Assembly: GCA_023386955.1 (NCBI GenBank)
Contig: JAEWIS010000044.1
Location: forward strand, 248,001-312,000
Length of the DNA stretch: 64,000 nucleotides
Origin: Bacillota bacterium
Lineage (GTDB): Bacteria; Bacillota; Bacilli; Paenibacillales; NBRC-103111
Direction: 5' to 3'
Made by a program: the position numbers and the translations under genes. The notes below the pieces were generated by a model. That model made no database searches. It was not told where the DNA came from and was given only the letters and a program-made list of their open reading frames with translations. Shown here in pieces: positions 7,743 to 16,608 of the stretch. The stretch's first letter is position 1; each line of letters starts with the position of its first letter.

Positions 7743-8390
7743 ATGAAGGAAACGAAAGTTGGCGCAAGCGATTATCTGGCATTAGGGTTATATGCATTTG
7801 CGGGGTTTGGTCTAGAGGTGGTATTGTCCATGCTGCTGCCCATGATATTGGGAGTGAAGGGTTCGGAATATACCCTCGTGCACCACTGTATCCACTGGAC
7901 GCTCACTTGTTTATTATGGGGGAGTATGGCTCTATTTTTGATAAGGCTTTCCAAGAAGAAATACGCTTTTGATATCATGAGGTTAAACGATGTGCCGGAC
8001 TCCAAACGCTGGCTGCTTGCGGTTGTTGTGTCCCTTATTGCCATTATCGTCACGACGGTTGCTTGGGGCGGGTTTAAGCCTGTTCAGGAGTATAAGGGTA
8101 TCGTTACTTTCATTTTTCAGAATATCTATTATTTGTTTGAAGCGGCTTTGATTCTGCTGACCATTGCTTTCGGACAAAAGTTCGGGGAAACGCTGTTTAA
8201 AAAAGGCAGCCTGCCCTATGGCGGGATCTTTCTTGCGCTTACCTGGGGGCTTATCCATATTTTGCTTCAAGGCACAATGACAGGGGTATATGCGGTTTTT
8301 ATGTCCCTTCTATATGGCCTGGTATACATATTGCTCCAAAAGAATATCCGGTACTCTTATATGATGATCGCTCTTGTATTTATTCTATAA
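7743..8390 (+). CDS. Multi-pass membrane protein, degenerate CPBP-like
   Basis: 215 residues from the ATG at 7743, chosen for TGGAGGA nine bases upstream; longer in-frame starts lack a site. About six hydrophobic helices. The end has FEAALILLTIAFGQKFGE and then LTWGLIH about 30 residues on, spaced like motifs 1 and 2 of CPBP (CAAX-processing/bacteriocin self-immunity) membrane proteases, but the paired glutamates and the arginine of motif 1 are not preserved. It may have lost catalysis. No partner gene is evident. Confidence 0.6.
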   Translation: MKETKVGASDYLALGLYAFAGFGLEVVLSMLLPMILGVKGSEYTLVHHCIHWTLTCLLWGSMALFLIRLSKKKYAFDIMRLNDVPDSKRWLLAVVVSLIAIIVTTVAWGGFKPVQEYKGIVTFIFQNIYYLFEAALILLTIAFGQKFGETLFKKGSLPYGGIFLALTWGLIHILLQGTMTGVYAVFMSLLYGLVYILLQKNIRYSYMMIALVFIL

Positions 8391-8413
8391 GTACCAGTAG
8401 TACCGCGGCAGTC

Positions 8414-8452
8414 AAAGCGAGGCCTCTCATGAAGATGGGGGGTCTCGCTTTT
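8414..8452 (+). terminator. Terminator after the 7743 gene
   Basis: AAAGCGAG/CTCGCTTT outer stem with further inner pairing, T tail. Confidence 0.75.
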
Positions 8453-8556
8453 ATGCGGCTGTGAGTTTTATCCTCCTCAATTGGATATGCGCATAAGCAC
8501 AATTTTTGCACAAGCATATGTTGTAGGATCTTAAAATAGAGGAGTTGGAGCATAGG

Positions 8557-8994
8557 ATGACAAGACTTATAGATGCAAGAACTTCAATGGGATTAAGCAC
8601 TACAGATTTAAGTCCCGATCCGTTTCCTGTAGGAGACCCCGTGCTGGCCGGGCAGGTTGGGCTGAATGTGCCGCAGTCCACTCCGGGAATAATTCGCATT
8701 CAATTTGACGGTGTAATAGGCGCGCAATTAGGCATTACTTCCGACGTAACAATCACACTAACGCTGGTGAACGGTACGCTTTCAACAGATCCGATTGTTT
8801 ATCAATCTATAACCAGCTATACCGGCTCTCCTACGAGCAGCAATAATATTCTTATCCCGCTTTCTGCCTCCGTGTATAACATTCCGGCTCCGGTAAGCGG
8901 CTTGCTTATCTATTCACTTTATGTAACTGTCAGTGCTTTCATCCTGCGCTCCGGCCCGGAAAGCCTCAATGCTTCTGCTTACACGGATAATTAG
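8557..8994 (+). CDS. Hypothetical protein, beta-rich, exosporium-protein-like
   Basis: 145 residues; ATG at 8557 with GGAG six bases ahead (a TTG at 8545 lies too close to its own site). No signal peptide. Rich in Val, Ile, Thr and Ser with alternating hydrophobic pattern, as in a small beta-jelly-roll. The opening (MTRLIDARTSMGLS) and the IIRIQFDGVIGAQLG stretch recall spore-surface/exosporium proteins of Bacillales; this is an impression, not a proven match. Its last 29 bases overlap the 3' end of the convergent kinase gene. Confidence 0.55.
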   Translation: MTRLIDARTSMGLSTTDLSPDPFPVGDPVLAGQVGLNVPQSTPGIIRIQFDGVIGAQLGITSDVTITLTLVNGTLSTDPIVYQSITSYTGSPTSSNNILIPLSASVYNIPAPVSGLLIYSLYVTVSAFILRSGPESLNASAYTDN

Positions 8995-10321
8995 GAACAA
9001 TATCCAGAGGTATATGCAATTTTACGATAAACATCTTTTTATCTACATTGGGATCAATAAGGATAAAACCGCCTATGGACTGGACAATTTCTTCAACAAT
9101 AGACAACCCCACACCATGAAAATCCTTATTGGACTTCGTGGTCGCGAGCTTGCCTTTGACCTGCTTCAGCAGACCGTTAAAGGAGTTGACGATCTCCACA
9201 TACATCCATCCGTTGATGCTAGCCCCATTAATCCGAAGAAAACGTTGGGCTGAAGGCTCCATATTGGTACATGCTTCCACACTGTTGGCTATCAGGTTTG
9301 TGAATATCCGGATGGTCTCCAAATCACCGAGGGGCAGCTGGTCTGGAAGATGGAGGGTGGCCGTGAACTCAATTTCTCTGTTTTTGCAGATATTGGCCGT
9401 ATCCTGCAGGATCGCATCTAGCAGCATGTGGTTAGCATACATGTTATGAATGCGGACATTATTCCGCATGGTATCGTAGATTTCGTCCATAAGCCGGACC
9501 GCTTTCTCTTGTTCACCGCCCTGAAGGAGGGACTTGACACCACTCATCATCTGGATAAAATCATGCCGGAACACACGGAAGCTTTTGGTGAAATCCTGAT
9601 AGGCACGGTAGTGGTTTATTTGTCTGTTTAATTGCTCCTGCAAAAGCAAGGTTTGGTGTTCGTATTGAAGCAGGATGGACACCTTCAGAGTGTGGTAAAT
9701 AATAAAGACGAATCCCGCTTTGCTGATCAGGCACGATGCCAAATAAAGAACAGAGAACCAGCTCCCTGGCATTGTAAGAAAACGTCCATTATTAATAAGA
9801 AGCAAATAGAAGATTTGAGTAAGAAGGAAAATAGCTACAATCAGCAATTGTGAAGGGTTGTTTACCAGATGTTTGCTTAGGTCGTCGGGAGCAAGCTTGA
9901 ATCGCAATGTCCAATTAATGACAATGGATAGAATAACGGCCAAAAATAAAATGAGATAATAATACCTCTCGGTTAGTACCTGCCCAATGCTTTTGTGCTG
10001 AGCCAGAGAAAAAATAGAGGCTATGATCCCTCTGCTGCTAAACACTGCAAATACATACAGGCTGCTGGCATATATCATCTGGATTCTGCTCATTCGGTAC
10101 AAGAAACGGGTAATGACCAGCATGCCTGCCATCATGATAAGTAATCCAACTCGGTGAAAGCCCATGATTGTAATAAGGATGTAGATGAGAAGAGAAAACA
10201 AGGAGGCTGCCCACCCCCACAGGGAATGAGGACGGATACGATCAAAAAGCTCATCCATATATTTGATATAGGTGATGGTATAAAAACCGATTGCCGAAAA
10301 TGCCATGATCATGAAGAGCAA
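8966..10321 (-). CDS. GHKL-type sensor histidine kinase (LytTR pair 1)
   Basis: 451 residues. The N-terminal 210 residues form about six membrane helices (AgrC-like layout), followed by a linker and the phospho-acceptor region FRVFRHDFIQMMSG (His at about 252). The ATPase N-box is FTNLIANSVEAC and a G-box lies at HGVGLSIV. The start is a TTG with AAGAAGGGA upstream. It is transcribed with the LytTR regulator ahead of it (29-base gap). No AgrB/AgrD-type peptide gene is nearby, so the signal is unknown. The 3' end overlaps the convergent gene at 8557-8994. Confidence 0.88.
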   Translation of the reverse strand: MLFMIMAFSAIGFYTITYIKYMDELFDRIRPHSLWGWAASLFSLLIYILITIMGFHRVGLLIMMAGMLVITRFLYRMSRIQMIYASSLYVFAVFSSRGIIASIFSLAQHKSIGQVLTERYYYLILFLAVILSIVINWTLRFKLAPDDLSKHLVNNPSQLLIVAIFLLTQIFYLLLINNGRFLTMPGSWFSVLYLASCLISKAGFVFIIYHTLKVSILLQYEHQTLLLQEQLNRQINHYRAYQDFTKSFRVFRHDFIQMMSGVKSLLQGGEQEKAVRLMDEIYDTMRNNVRIHNMYANHMLLDAILQDTANICKNREIEFTATLHLPDQLPLGDLETIRIFTNLIANSVEACTNMEPSAQRFLRINGASINGWMYVEIVNSFNGLLKQVKGKLATTKSNKDFHGVGLSIVEEIVQSIGGFILIDPNVDKKMFIVKLHIPLDIVPNYPCKQKH

Positions 10322-10350
10322 GAATGGTCGTCCCTTCTTTTATCAGGTTG

Positions 10351-11088
10351 TCAAAGCATATAGAGATGTGAGCTGGCCAGGTAATCGGAGAAAGCCTTCT
10401 TAGCAGATTGAGCATAAGTGACTCCGATGGGGAGGGTTTCTCCCGTTTTAAGCTCCACATTTTGGGACATAAAGCTGGCGATATAGGCAATATTGACCAA
10501 AAAGGAACGATGAATGCGCAGAAAATTCCTGTCAGCCAATTGTTTTTCTACCTGCTCCATTTTTCCATAAAATTGCATGGTTTCGCCGTTGGCGGAATGA
10601 ACCGTCAAAACTCGCTTCAAAACCTCAAAGTAAGAAATACTCTTTATTAAAACCCCTTTTTTGACTCCGAAAGACTCAAAGAAGAACATCTCCGCCTCCT
10701 TCTTCTCTGCCAGAGACAAGGCTCTCAAGAAAACCTGCTCGAACTTATCCCGCGGGGTGGATTCCTTGCGCAGATAATGGACCGGGGCAATATCGAAGGC
10801 TTCGAATACGAAATCTTCACTTGTGGTCAAAAATATAATTTCCGCATGACAGCCCAGCTTGCGCAGCTTTCGGGCTGTTTCGATTCCATTGGTTGCTTCC
10901 ATTAGAATGTCCAGGTAAATGATGTCCGCTTTGTAAGTGCATTCAGATAAGTGAAACAGTAAGGCCTCTCCGCTGGAAAAAGAATGAAGGGAAATCTCAA
11001 TATGGTGCTTTGCTGCAAGATCGCTTATTAGCCCTGCATATGTGTTTAATGAGGACTGGCTATCATCGCACAGATAGATATGGATCAT
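10351..11088 (-). CDS. LytTR-family response regulator (pair 1)
   Basis: 245 residues. Receiver domain at 1-125 with acidic pocket (CDD at 7-9), phospho-acceptor Asp in IIYLDILM at about 59, and Lys in YLRKES. LytTR DNA-binding domain at about 140-240 with the characteristic FLRIHRSFLVNI. The ATG has AAGGTGG eight bases upstream. It phospho-relays with the kinase downstream. LytTR regulators bind paired direct repeats; none was identified confidently in front of this gene. Confidence 0.9.
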   Translation of the reverse strand: MIHIYLCDDSQSSLNTYAGLISDLAAKHHIEISLHSFSSGEALLFHLSECTYKADIIYLDILMEATNGIETARKLRKLGCHAEIIFLTTSEDFVFEAFDIAPVHYLRKESTPRDKFEQVFLRALSLAEKKEAEMFFFESFGVKKGVLIKSISYFEVLKRVLTVHSANGETMQFYGKMEQVEKQLADRNFLRIHRSFLVNIAYIASFMSQNVELKTGETLPIGVTYAQSAKKAFSDYLASSHLYML

Positions 11089-11336
11089 TCATCGCACCAC
11101 CTTGTCTTTTTTAGCCTTTCATTAGAAAAGGGGAACTATTCAAGCAGTTTACATGATGAAGTGAGTTAACTATAGTTGGCGTTCCCAATTTCATGTTTTT
11201 TGTCCCGAATGAAGACCGGCAGTGTTATTCGGAGCAGATTTATTTCCAGTGGGAACAATTTTGTGTTATGTCCATCATCTCTCTGTATCCTTGAATAGAA
11301 ATCAGATATTCCATCAGAAAATTCGAGGGGACGCGG

Positions 11337-12161
11337 ATGGTTCATGAAACAGTATTGAGGCAGCTTCAACAGGATCAACGATTTTTGATTTTTATGACAG
11401 GTGCTGACCGGACGCTCTTGTATGTAAACTCCACAGCCCGCCGCTTTATGGATTCTGCGAAAAATCGACTCCACACAAGTGCGCAAGTGCAGTACCTTTT
11501 GCAGTTCATTCAACAAAGAAGCGATGTATGTCTTGAGTACCCGTTAGATGAAAATGTGGTGGATTGTGCACATTCCGCCTGCTTCCGGATTTTTAGTGAC
11601 CGATTATCCCTGTGGGGAAACACTCCTGTTTTTCTTCATATAGTCCGTGATTTAACTGTTCCTGAAGACAAAAGCAGAATGCTGTTCTGCTCTGCTGTCA
11701 CAGATCCCTTAACCGGTCTATTGAACCGGAGAGGCGGGCTACTGCATGTGGATGCGCTTCTGGAAGCCTCCTGCGGTGAAACACATACCCTTGCTTTTCT
11801 GGATTTGGACGGTCTAAAAAAGGTAAACGATTGTTTGGGCCATGAGGAAGGGGATCATTACATTACTGCCCTGTCGGATATCCTGCGGACTTCCATCCGG
11901 AATACGGATATTCTTTGTCGTTACGGCGGAGATGAATTTTTGATCGTTTTCCGGAACTGTGCACCCGTTACATCCAAGCAGATTTTGGCACGTGCCAAGG
12001 AGAAAGCCCGGGAACAAGGCGAATCATGGGGAAAACCTTACCCGGTAAGCTTCAGTTATGGAATTTCAACCCTCCTCCCATCCCAGAAAGATGATTTCCT
12101 GGCGCTTCTCCGGCAGGCTGACATGGAGATGTACCGGATGAAGCAGAGGCAAGCCTTATGA
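11337..12161 (+). CDS. Diguanylate cyclase with N-terminal sensor domain
   Basis: 274 residues. Residues 1-115 look like a PAS-type sensor; 120-270 form a GGDEF domain with the intact active site YGGDEFLIVF at about 200 and the substrate loop DLDGLKKVND at about 160. It should make cyclic di-GMP. There is no transmembrane segment, so it is cytoplasmic. No RxxD inhibitory site is seen five residues before GGDEF (the sequence there is NTDILCRY). It overlaps the broken sortase gene by four bases. Confidence 0.88.
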   Translation: MVHETVLRQLQQDQRFLIFMTGADRTLLYVNSTARRFMDSAKNRLHTSAQVQYLLQFIQQRSDVCLEYPLDENVVDCAHSACFRIFSDRLSLWGNTPVFLHIVRDLTVPEDKSRMLFCSAVTDPLTGLLNRRGGLLHVDALLEASCGETHTLAFLDLDGLKKVNDCLGHEEGDHYITALSDILRTSIRNTDILCRYGGDEFLIVFRNCAPVTSKQILARAKEKAREQGESWGKPYPVSFSYGISTLLPSQKDDFLALLRQADMEMYRMKQRQAL

Positions 12162-12769
12162 GTAAAACCAACAAAATTCTTATTCCCGTCCTTCTCCTCC
12201 TATTCGGATATTCTGCGGTTGATCTTAGCTGCTATTTCCTTAATTTCTACTGGTCCAAAAAGCAAATAACAAATTTGGAGCGAATGATGGATGATCAAAT
12301 CGTTCCTCCGTATTCCGTCATCATGGATTCAAATTCTCCAGATGCGATCAGTACGAAAAGAACTATCCCGGCGCAAGGGACAGAGATGCTTCCCGAATTC
12401 CATAGCCTGTATGCCGAGAATGCGGATATTATGACAAAAAAGAAAATCAGAATGGGCTGCCCTTCTTGGATATCCGCTGTAATATTCTTCAGTCTCCTGT
12501 CCTGCTCATCCATGGCCACAGTATGAAAAATGGTCATATATTCGGGGAACTGTTGAAGTATAAGGATAAAGCGTATTACGAGGCGCATCCGTTATCCAAT
12601 TCAGTTCTTTGTTTGAGAGGGCGGATTACAGGATAATGGCTGTCATCGTCTCAGGGATTTATCCCAAATCGGAACGACGGTTTAAATACTACCAGATTGA
12701 CGGGACGGATACTGAAGCCGGATTTAGCCGGTATATCTTAAACGTAAAGAGTCTTTCTCTATATGAGTT
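12158..12769 (+). pseudogene. Sortase B, frameshifted and truncated
   Basis: Sortase B features are spread over three frames. Frame 1 (from 12158) has the N-terminal membrane anchor (IPVLLLLFGYSAVD) and HSLYAENADI. Frame 3 (about 12442-12600) continues with VLLIHGHSMKNGHIFGEL and KYKDKAYYEAHP, the catalytic-His region. Frame 2 (from about 12609) gives ERADYRIMAVIVSGIYPK and RFKYYQIDGT...VKSLSLYEF. Shifts lie near the A-run at 12434-12447 and near 12600. The chain then runs straight into an FFRR repeat, and the catalytic-cysteine motif (TLxTC) is absent. It cannot make an active transpeptidase. Confidence 0.85.
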
Positions 12770-12957
12770 TTCTAACGAATCTCAGCCACGCTATTTCACC
12801 AATTTGGCTCTTCTTCCAGCTCTAATGAATCTGAGACGCCTTATTCCGGCAAAAGACGTAGAAATGAGCTCCAGTGTAAGCAATAGCGTGGCTCAGTTTC
12901 ATTAGATTTCCAAACGGCCACTTTTTCGCGAAATAAGGTTCGTGAGATTCGTTAGAA
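12770..12957. repeat. FFRR inverted-repeat element, copy 2
   Basis: 188 bp. Forward units TTCTAACGAATCTCAGCCACGC (approximately 12770) and CTCTAATGAATCTGAGACGCC (approximately 12822), reverse units AATAGCGTGGCTCAG...ATTAGA (approximately 12890) and AAATAAGGTTCG...CGTTAGAA (ends 12957). Diverged from copies 1, 3 and 4 but with the same order and length. It lies exactly where the sortase B gene loses its C-terminus. Confidence 0.75.
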
Positions 12958-12975
12958 AACTTTTACAAACGTTCC

Positions 12976-13006
12976 TTGACATTGAAGTGCGCTCCAATGT
13001 TATTCT
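12976..13006 (+). promoter_or_regulatory. MerR-type promoter with 19-bp spacer and operator dyad
   Basis: -35 TTGACA (12976-12981) and -10 TATTCT (13001-13006) are 19 bp apart, the over-long spacing typical of promoters switched by MerR proteins. The spacer holds the dyad ACATTG...CAATGT. Transcription should start at or next to the ATG at 13013. Confidence 0.8.
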
Positions 13007-13012
13007 TGATGT

Positions 13013-13486
13013 ATGGATAAACACTATTCGATTCAAGAGGTCTCCCGTTTGCTCCAGATTCCGAAGGATACGCTCCGGTATTATGACCGGAAGGGAATTG
13101 TATCGCCATCGCGTAAGGAGAACCGTTACCGCCGTTATTCTAAGAACGACCTGATTGATTTGATGAACATTCAAATTTTGCAATACGCGGATTTTACCCT
13201 GGAGGAAATCAAAAGTAAGTTTCATTTTAACAGAATGGAGCATATTGACCCTGCTGATTGCGAGGAGCTTGCTTCCTTCCTGGACGCCAAACATGCGGAG
13301 ACCAGGAAGAAGATCGAGCATTTGGAGAACATCAGCGAATTACTCCAAGCAACAGCCGAAACGTTAAGGGACCTGAATCCGGATAGCGACCGCCGGCTGG
13401 CAGAGACTGTACGTGGCCTTTACCAGCGTATCCGGGGGATAGAACCGGTCATGTGTGAGGAGGGAAGTGATGGCCATGAGGATTAG
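13013..13486 (+). CDS. MerR-family transcriptional regulator, leaderless
   Basis: 157 residues. Winged-helix HTH at 1-70 (YSIQEVSRLL, TLRYYDRKGI), then a coiled-coil dimer helix. There is no ribosome binding site: the ATG begins only seven bases after the -10 element, so the mRNA is probably leaderless. It overlaps the membrane-protein gene behind it by 17 bases, and both are probably expressed from the autoregulated promoter. No effector-binding cysteines are obvious. Confidence 0.88.
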   Translation: MDKHYSIQEVSRLLQIPKDTLRYYDRKGIVSPSRKENRYRRYSKNDLIDLMNIQILQYADFTLEEIKSKFHFNRMEHIDPADCEELASFLDAKHAETRKKIEHLENISELLQATAETLRDLNPDSDRRLAETVRGLYQRIRGIEPVMCEEGSDGHED

Positions 13487-13898
13487 AAATCCGTACTATT
13501 GTATCGCTGGTATTCTTGCCATTCTGTTCGCAGTGACCCATGCCTGGAACGGACAGTCTGTTGAGCTGCCCAAACTGGATATGGATGCAGTATCTCTCCA
13601 GACCCGAATCGTGTTTACGTATGTATGGCATATTATTACCGCAGAAAATCTGATTTTTGGCATTGCCTTCCTGATGATGTCCATGGTGCGTGAGCCTTCC
13701 AAGGTCCGTTTTGCCGCATGGGTTATCGCTTCGATTCTGCTTGTCCGGCTGCTGGTTATTCTCGGTGTAACCATCATTCTAGATGCTTCGGCGCTGGGCG
13801 GTACGTTATTGGATTCTATGGCCATTATCATTTATATGATTCTTCTTCTTATGGGTATAAAAAGGAGAGGCAATCCTCCCCGGTCTGGCAGAGGATGA
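13470..13898 (+). CDS. Small four-helix membrane protein
   Basis: 142 residues from the ATG at 13470, with GAGGAGGG just upstream inside the MerR gene. Four hydrophobic helices (about 8-25, 50-68, 75-95, 105-125). Family not recognised. Co-transcription with the MerR gene suggests it is the target of that regulator, perhaps a stress- or efflux-linked protein (inference). Confidence 0.7.
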   Translation: MAMRIRNPYYCIAGILAILFAVTHAWNGQSVELPKLDMDAVSLQTRIVFTYVWHIITAENLIFGIAFLMMSMVREPSKVRFAAWVIASILLVRLLVILGVTIILDASALGGTLLDSMAIIIYMILLLMGIKRRGNPPRSGRG

Positions 13899-13986
13899 TG
13901 AGGCAGGGCTGGAATTTTTGTGTAAATCCGTATGGTTTCGGCTGTGATGCAGAACATATAAGAAGCTTACAAACGGAGGGATTATC

Positions 13987-14553
13987 GTGACGAATGAAAA
14001 GAAGGCGTTATCCGCTGAACAGCAGGAAGAGCTGTTAGGTATCCTTAAAGTCCGGTTTGAGAAAAACCTGAACCGTCACGAAGGGCTTGAATGGGCCGAT
14101 GTACAGCGTAAGCTGGAAGCGGCTGACGGCAAGCTCTGGTCACTCTATGAAATGGAGAGGACCGGCGGCGAACCGGATGTGGTTGGGTACGATGAGGCTG
14201 CAGATGAGTTGATCTTCATGGACTGTTCGCCGGAGAGCCCCACTGGACGGAGAAGTGTGTGTTATGACCACGAAGCCCTGAATGCCCGGAAGCAAAACAA
14301 ACCGGAAAATAGTGCAATGGGAATGGCTGCAGATATGGGGATCGAGATCCTGACGGAAGACCAGTTCCGTGAGCTGCAGGAGCTGGGCAAGTTCGATGCC
14401 AAAACCTCCAGCTGGGTCAAGACCCCTCCCGAGATGAGGAAGCTGGGCGGAGCACTTTTCGGCGATTACCGGTACGGACAAGTCTTCTTCTACCATAACG
14501 GGGCTGACTCCTACTATGGGGCCAGAGGCTTCCGCGGCTCGCTGCGGATATAA
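13987..14553 (+). CDS. DUF4256 family protein
   Basis: 188 residues, GTG start with ACGGAGGG upstream. Recognisable as DUF4256 by LEWADVQRKLEA, EPDVVGYD, FMDCSPESPTGRRS and LGGALFGDYRYG. Soluble and of unknown function; full length. Transcribed alone; a hairpin without a strong T tract follows at 14582. Confidence 0.85.
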   Translation: MTNEKKALSAEQQEELLGILKVRFEKNLNRHEGLEWADVQRKLEAADGKLWSLYEMERTGGEPDVVGYDEAADELIFMDCSPESPTGRRSVCYDHEALNARKQNKPENSAMGMAADMGIEILTEDQFRELQELGKFDAKTSSWVKTPPEMRKLGGALFGDYRYGQVFFYHNGADSYYGARGFRGSLRI

Positions 14554-14581
14554 ATTTGTCTGGATCCAATAGTCCCATCCC

Positions 14582-14609
14582 AACCCGGTTGCCTTGAGCA
14601 GCCGGGTTT
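14582..14609 (+). terminator. Hairpin after the DUF4256 gene
   Basis: AACCCGG/CCGGGTT stem with a short T run; a moderate terminator. Confidence 0.5.
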
Positions 14610-14780
14610 CTTGCGGAGAAATCTACCGTACCCCTGTACGCCTTGTTCAAAATGTTAAGTGTGGTTTTCCAATTTTATGAATAATTTAGCTATAACGGAA
14701 CCATCTTAATGTTGTAGAATGCCGTGAGTGGGAATTGTGAGGCAGACTAAATTGCCCGGACAATGGAGGTCTTTTCCGAA

Positions 14781-15779
14781 ATGGATCATGATTTGAACAC
14801 CATCCTAACCTCAACAGAGATTGCCGCATTGTGGGCTCAATTTATGAATGATTCCATGTCGATCTGCTTCAGTAAATATGCATTGGAGATCATTCTTGAT
14901 CAAGAAATCAAAGAGATATATAAAATCGCTCTGGGCTTATCCGAAAGCCATGTACTGAGCATAAAACAAATTCTGACCACTGAAAAATTCCCCATTCCAA
15001 TAGGTTTTACGGAGCAGGATGTCAATATTAAAGCGCCGCGGTTATTTTTGGACAGTTTTTTTCTAAACTATATGCTCATCATGTCGTACCACGGAATGAC
15101 CGGCTATGCCGTTTCTCTCCAGGTATCCTGCCGGGCGGATATGCGCCGGTATTATACTGATTGTCTGAATGAAACGATTGCATTATATAATGCCATTATG
15201 GATTTGGCTCTCGCTAAGGGACTGTATACACGGCCTCCATACATCTACTCTCCGGAATTTCCCGAATTGGCGGAGAAAACCTTCATGACAGGCTGGCTTG
15301 GAAAGCGCAGACCCTTAACAGCCATAGAAATCAGCAATATCACCTTTAACATGAACAAGACTTATTTGAGCAAAGCCATATCCATGGCATTCGCCCAGGT
15401 CGCCCATGATAAGAAGCTGAGAATGTATTTGCAAAGAGGCTTGGAGCTCTCCACCAAAGTGACAGAGGCATTCAACAATTTTTTCATGGAGAGTAACCTG
15501 AATTTCCCGATTTCCTGGGAATCCATGGTTACCAATTCGACGACATCCCCATTTTCGGATAAGCTCATTATGTTTCACACCGCTTTTTTATCGTCGGCGG
15601 CCGTCGGTTTTTATGGGGCGGGACAAGCTGTGTGTATGAGAAGGGATCTATCTGCCCAATACCTAAAGCTTATCGGCGAGCAATTGTTATATTCAGAGGA
15701 TGGAGCGGAGCTCATGCTGGAAAAAGGCTGGTTCGAAAAACCTCCCATGGCCGAGGACCGGGACCGTTTGATGGAGTAG
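14781..15779 (+). CDS. DUF3231 family protein
   Basis: 332 residues from the ATG at 14781, with TGGAGG about 11 bases upstream (the ATG at 14763 lies inside that site). Two tandem ferritin-like four-helix modules of about 165 residues, each opening with a LTSTEIAALWAQFMND-type or LTAIEISNITFNMNKT-type helix, as in DUF3231 proteins common in spore-forming Bacillales. A role in spore or storage functions is suspected for the family but not established. A clear terminator follows. Confidence 0.82.
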   Translation: MDHDLNTILTSTEIAALWAQFMNDSMSICFSKYALEIILDQEIKEIYKIALGLSESHVLSIKQILTTEKFPIPIGFTEQDVNIKAPRLFLDSFFLNYMLIMSYHGMTGYAVSLQVSCRADMRRYYTDCLNETIALYNAIMDLALAKGLYTRPPYIYSPEFPELAEKTFMTGWLGKRRPLTAIEISNITFNMNKTYLSKAISMAFAQVAHDKKLRMYLQRGLELSTKVTEAFNNFFMESNLNFPISWESMVTNSTTSPFSDKLIMFHTAFLSSAAVGFYGAGQAVCMRRDLSAQYLKLIGEQLLYSEDGAELMLEKGWFEKPPMAEDRDRLME

Positions 15780-15804
15780 GTAAAACCTTAGATAATAATC
15801 TGCG

Positions 15805-15828
15805 CCTCCCCTAAAGGGAGGTTTTTTT
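15805..15828 (+). terminator. Terminator of the DUF3231 gene
   Basis: CCTCCC/GGGAGG stem, five-base loop, seven T. Confidence 0.9.
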
Positions 15829-15970
15829 GTGCAGGAAATACCCAATAGTTTCGTCCACGTAACTACACCACTTCAAAGTGCGTACTTCCCCACCGGAAGG
15901 TTCGACTCTACAATAAGGGAGTAAAGCGGGCTATTCCCTTCACAATCCAACAACAAAGGAGACTACTCAT

Positions 15971-16603
15971 ATGAAATTGCAACTGGCATTGGATCTGGTT
16001 AATATCCCGGACGGAATCACTCTCGTAAAAGAGGTGGAACCCTATGTGGACATCGTGGAAATCGGCACACCTATTGTAATTAACGAAGGTCTTCATGCGG
16101 TAAAAGCAATGAAAGAAGCCTTCCCGCATCTGGAGGTGCTGGCTGATCTGAAAATCATGGATGCAGGCGGCTATGAAATCATGAAGGCGGCTGAGGCGGG
16201 AGCGGATCTGGTCACAGTCCTGGGTGCTGCCAATGATATGACCATCAAAGGTGCTGTCGGGGAAGCCAAGAAGCAAAACAAGAAAATTTTGGTGGATATG
16301 ATAAACGTGGCGGATCTGGAGAAGCGTGCACGTGAGGTGGATGCGCTGGGCGTGGATTATATTTGTGTACACACGGGTTTTGACCAGCAGGCTGCCGGAG
16401 AAAACCCCTTCGAGGATCTGCAAACCATCAAACGGGCGGTGACCCATGCGAAAACAGCCATTGCCGGCGGCATCAAGCTGGAGACCCTGTCTGAGGTGAT
16501 CAAGGCCAACCCGGATCTGGTTATTGTAGGCGGCGGAATTACCGGTGCGGCGGACAAGGCTGCTGTTGCTTCCGAAATTCAGCGGCTGATCAAACAAGGG
16601 TAA
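15971..16603 (+). CDS. hxlA: 3-hexulose-6-phosphate synthase
   Basis: 210 residues; ATG after AAAGGAGA. It joins formaldehyde to D-ribulose 5-phosphate, the first step of the ribulose monophosphate pathway, serving in detoxification in non-methylotrophs. A TIM barrel of the orotidine-monophosphate decarboxylase superfamily with the conserved LADLKIMDAGG metal/catalytic motif at about 56-67 and the phosphate-binding IAGGIK and VGGGITGA near 160 and 180. Usual length. Five bases ahead of hxlB, so clearly one operon. Confidence 0.95.
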   Translation: MKLQLALDLVNIPDGITLVKEVEPYVDIVEIGTPIVINEGLHAVKAMKEAFPHLEVLADLKIMDAGGYEIMKAAEAGADLVTVLGAANDMTIKGAVGEAKKQNKKILVDMINVADLEKRAREVDALGVDYICVHTGFDQQAAGENPFEDLQTIKRAVTHAKTAIAGGIKLETLSEVIKANPDLVIVGGGITGAADKAAVASEIQRLIKQG

Positions 16604-16608
16604 GCGGC

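Noticed and set aside
15840..15970. Possible riboswitch or attenuator before hxlA
   Set aside because: A short AGGGA/TCCCT pairing is present, but no known riboswitch pattern or terminator/antiterminator pair could be made out.
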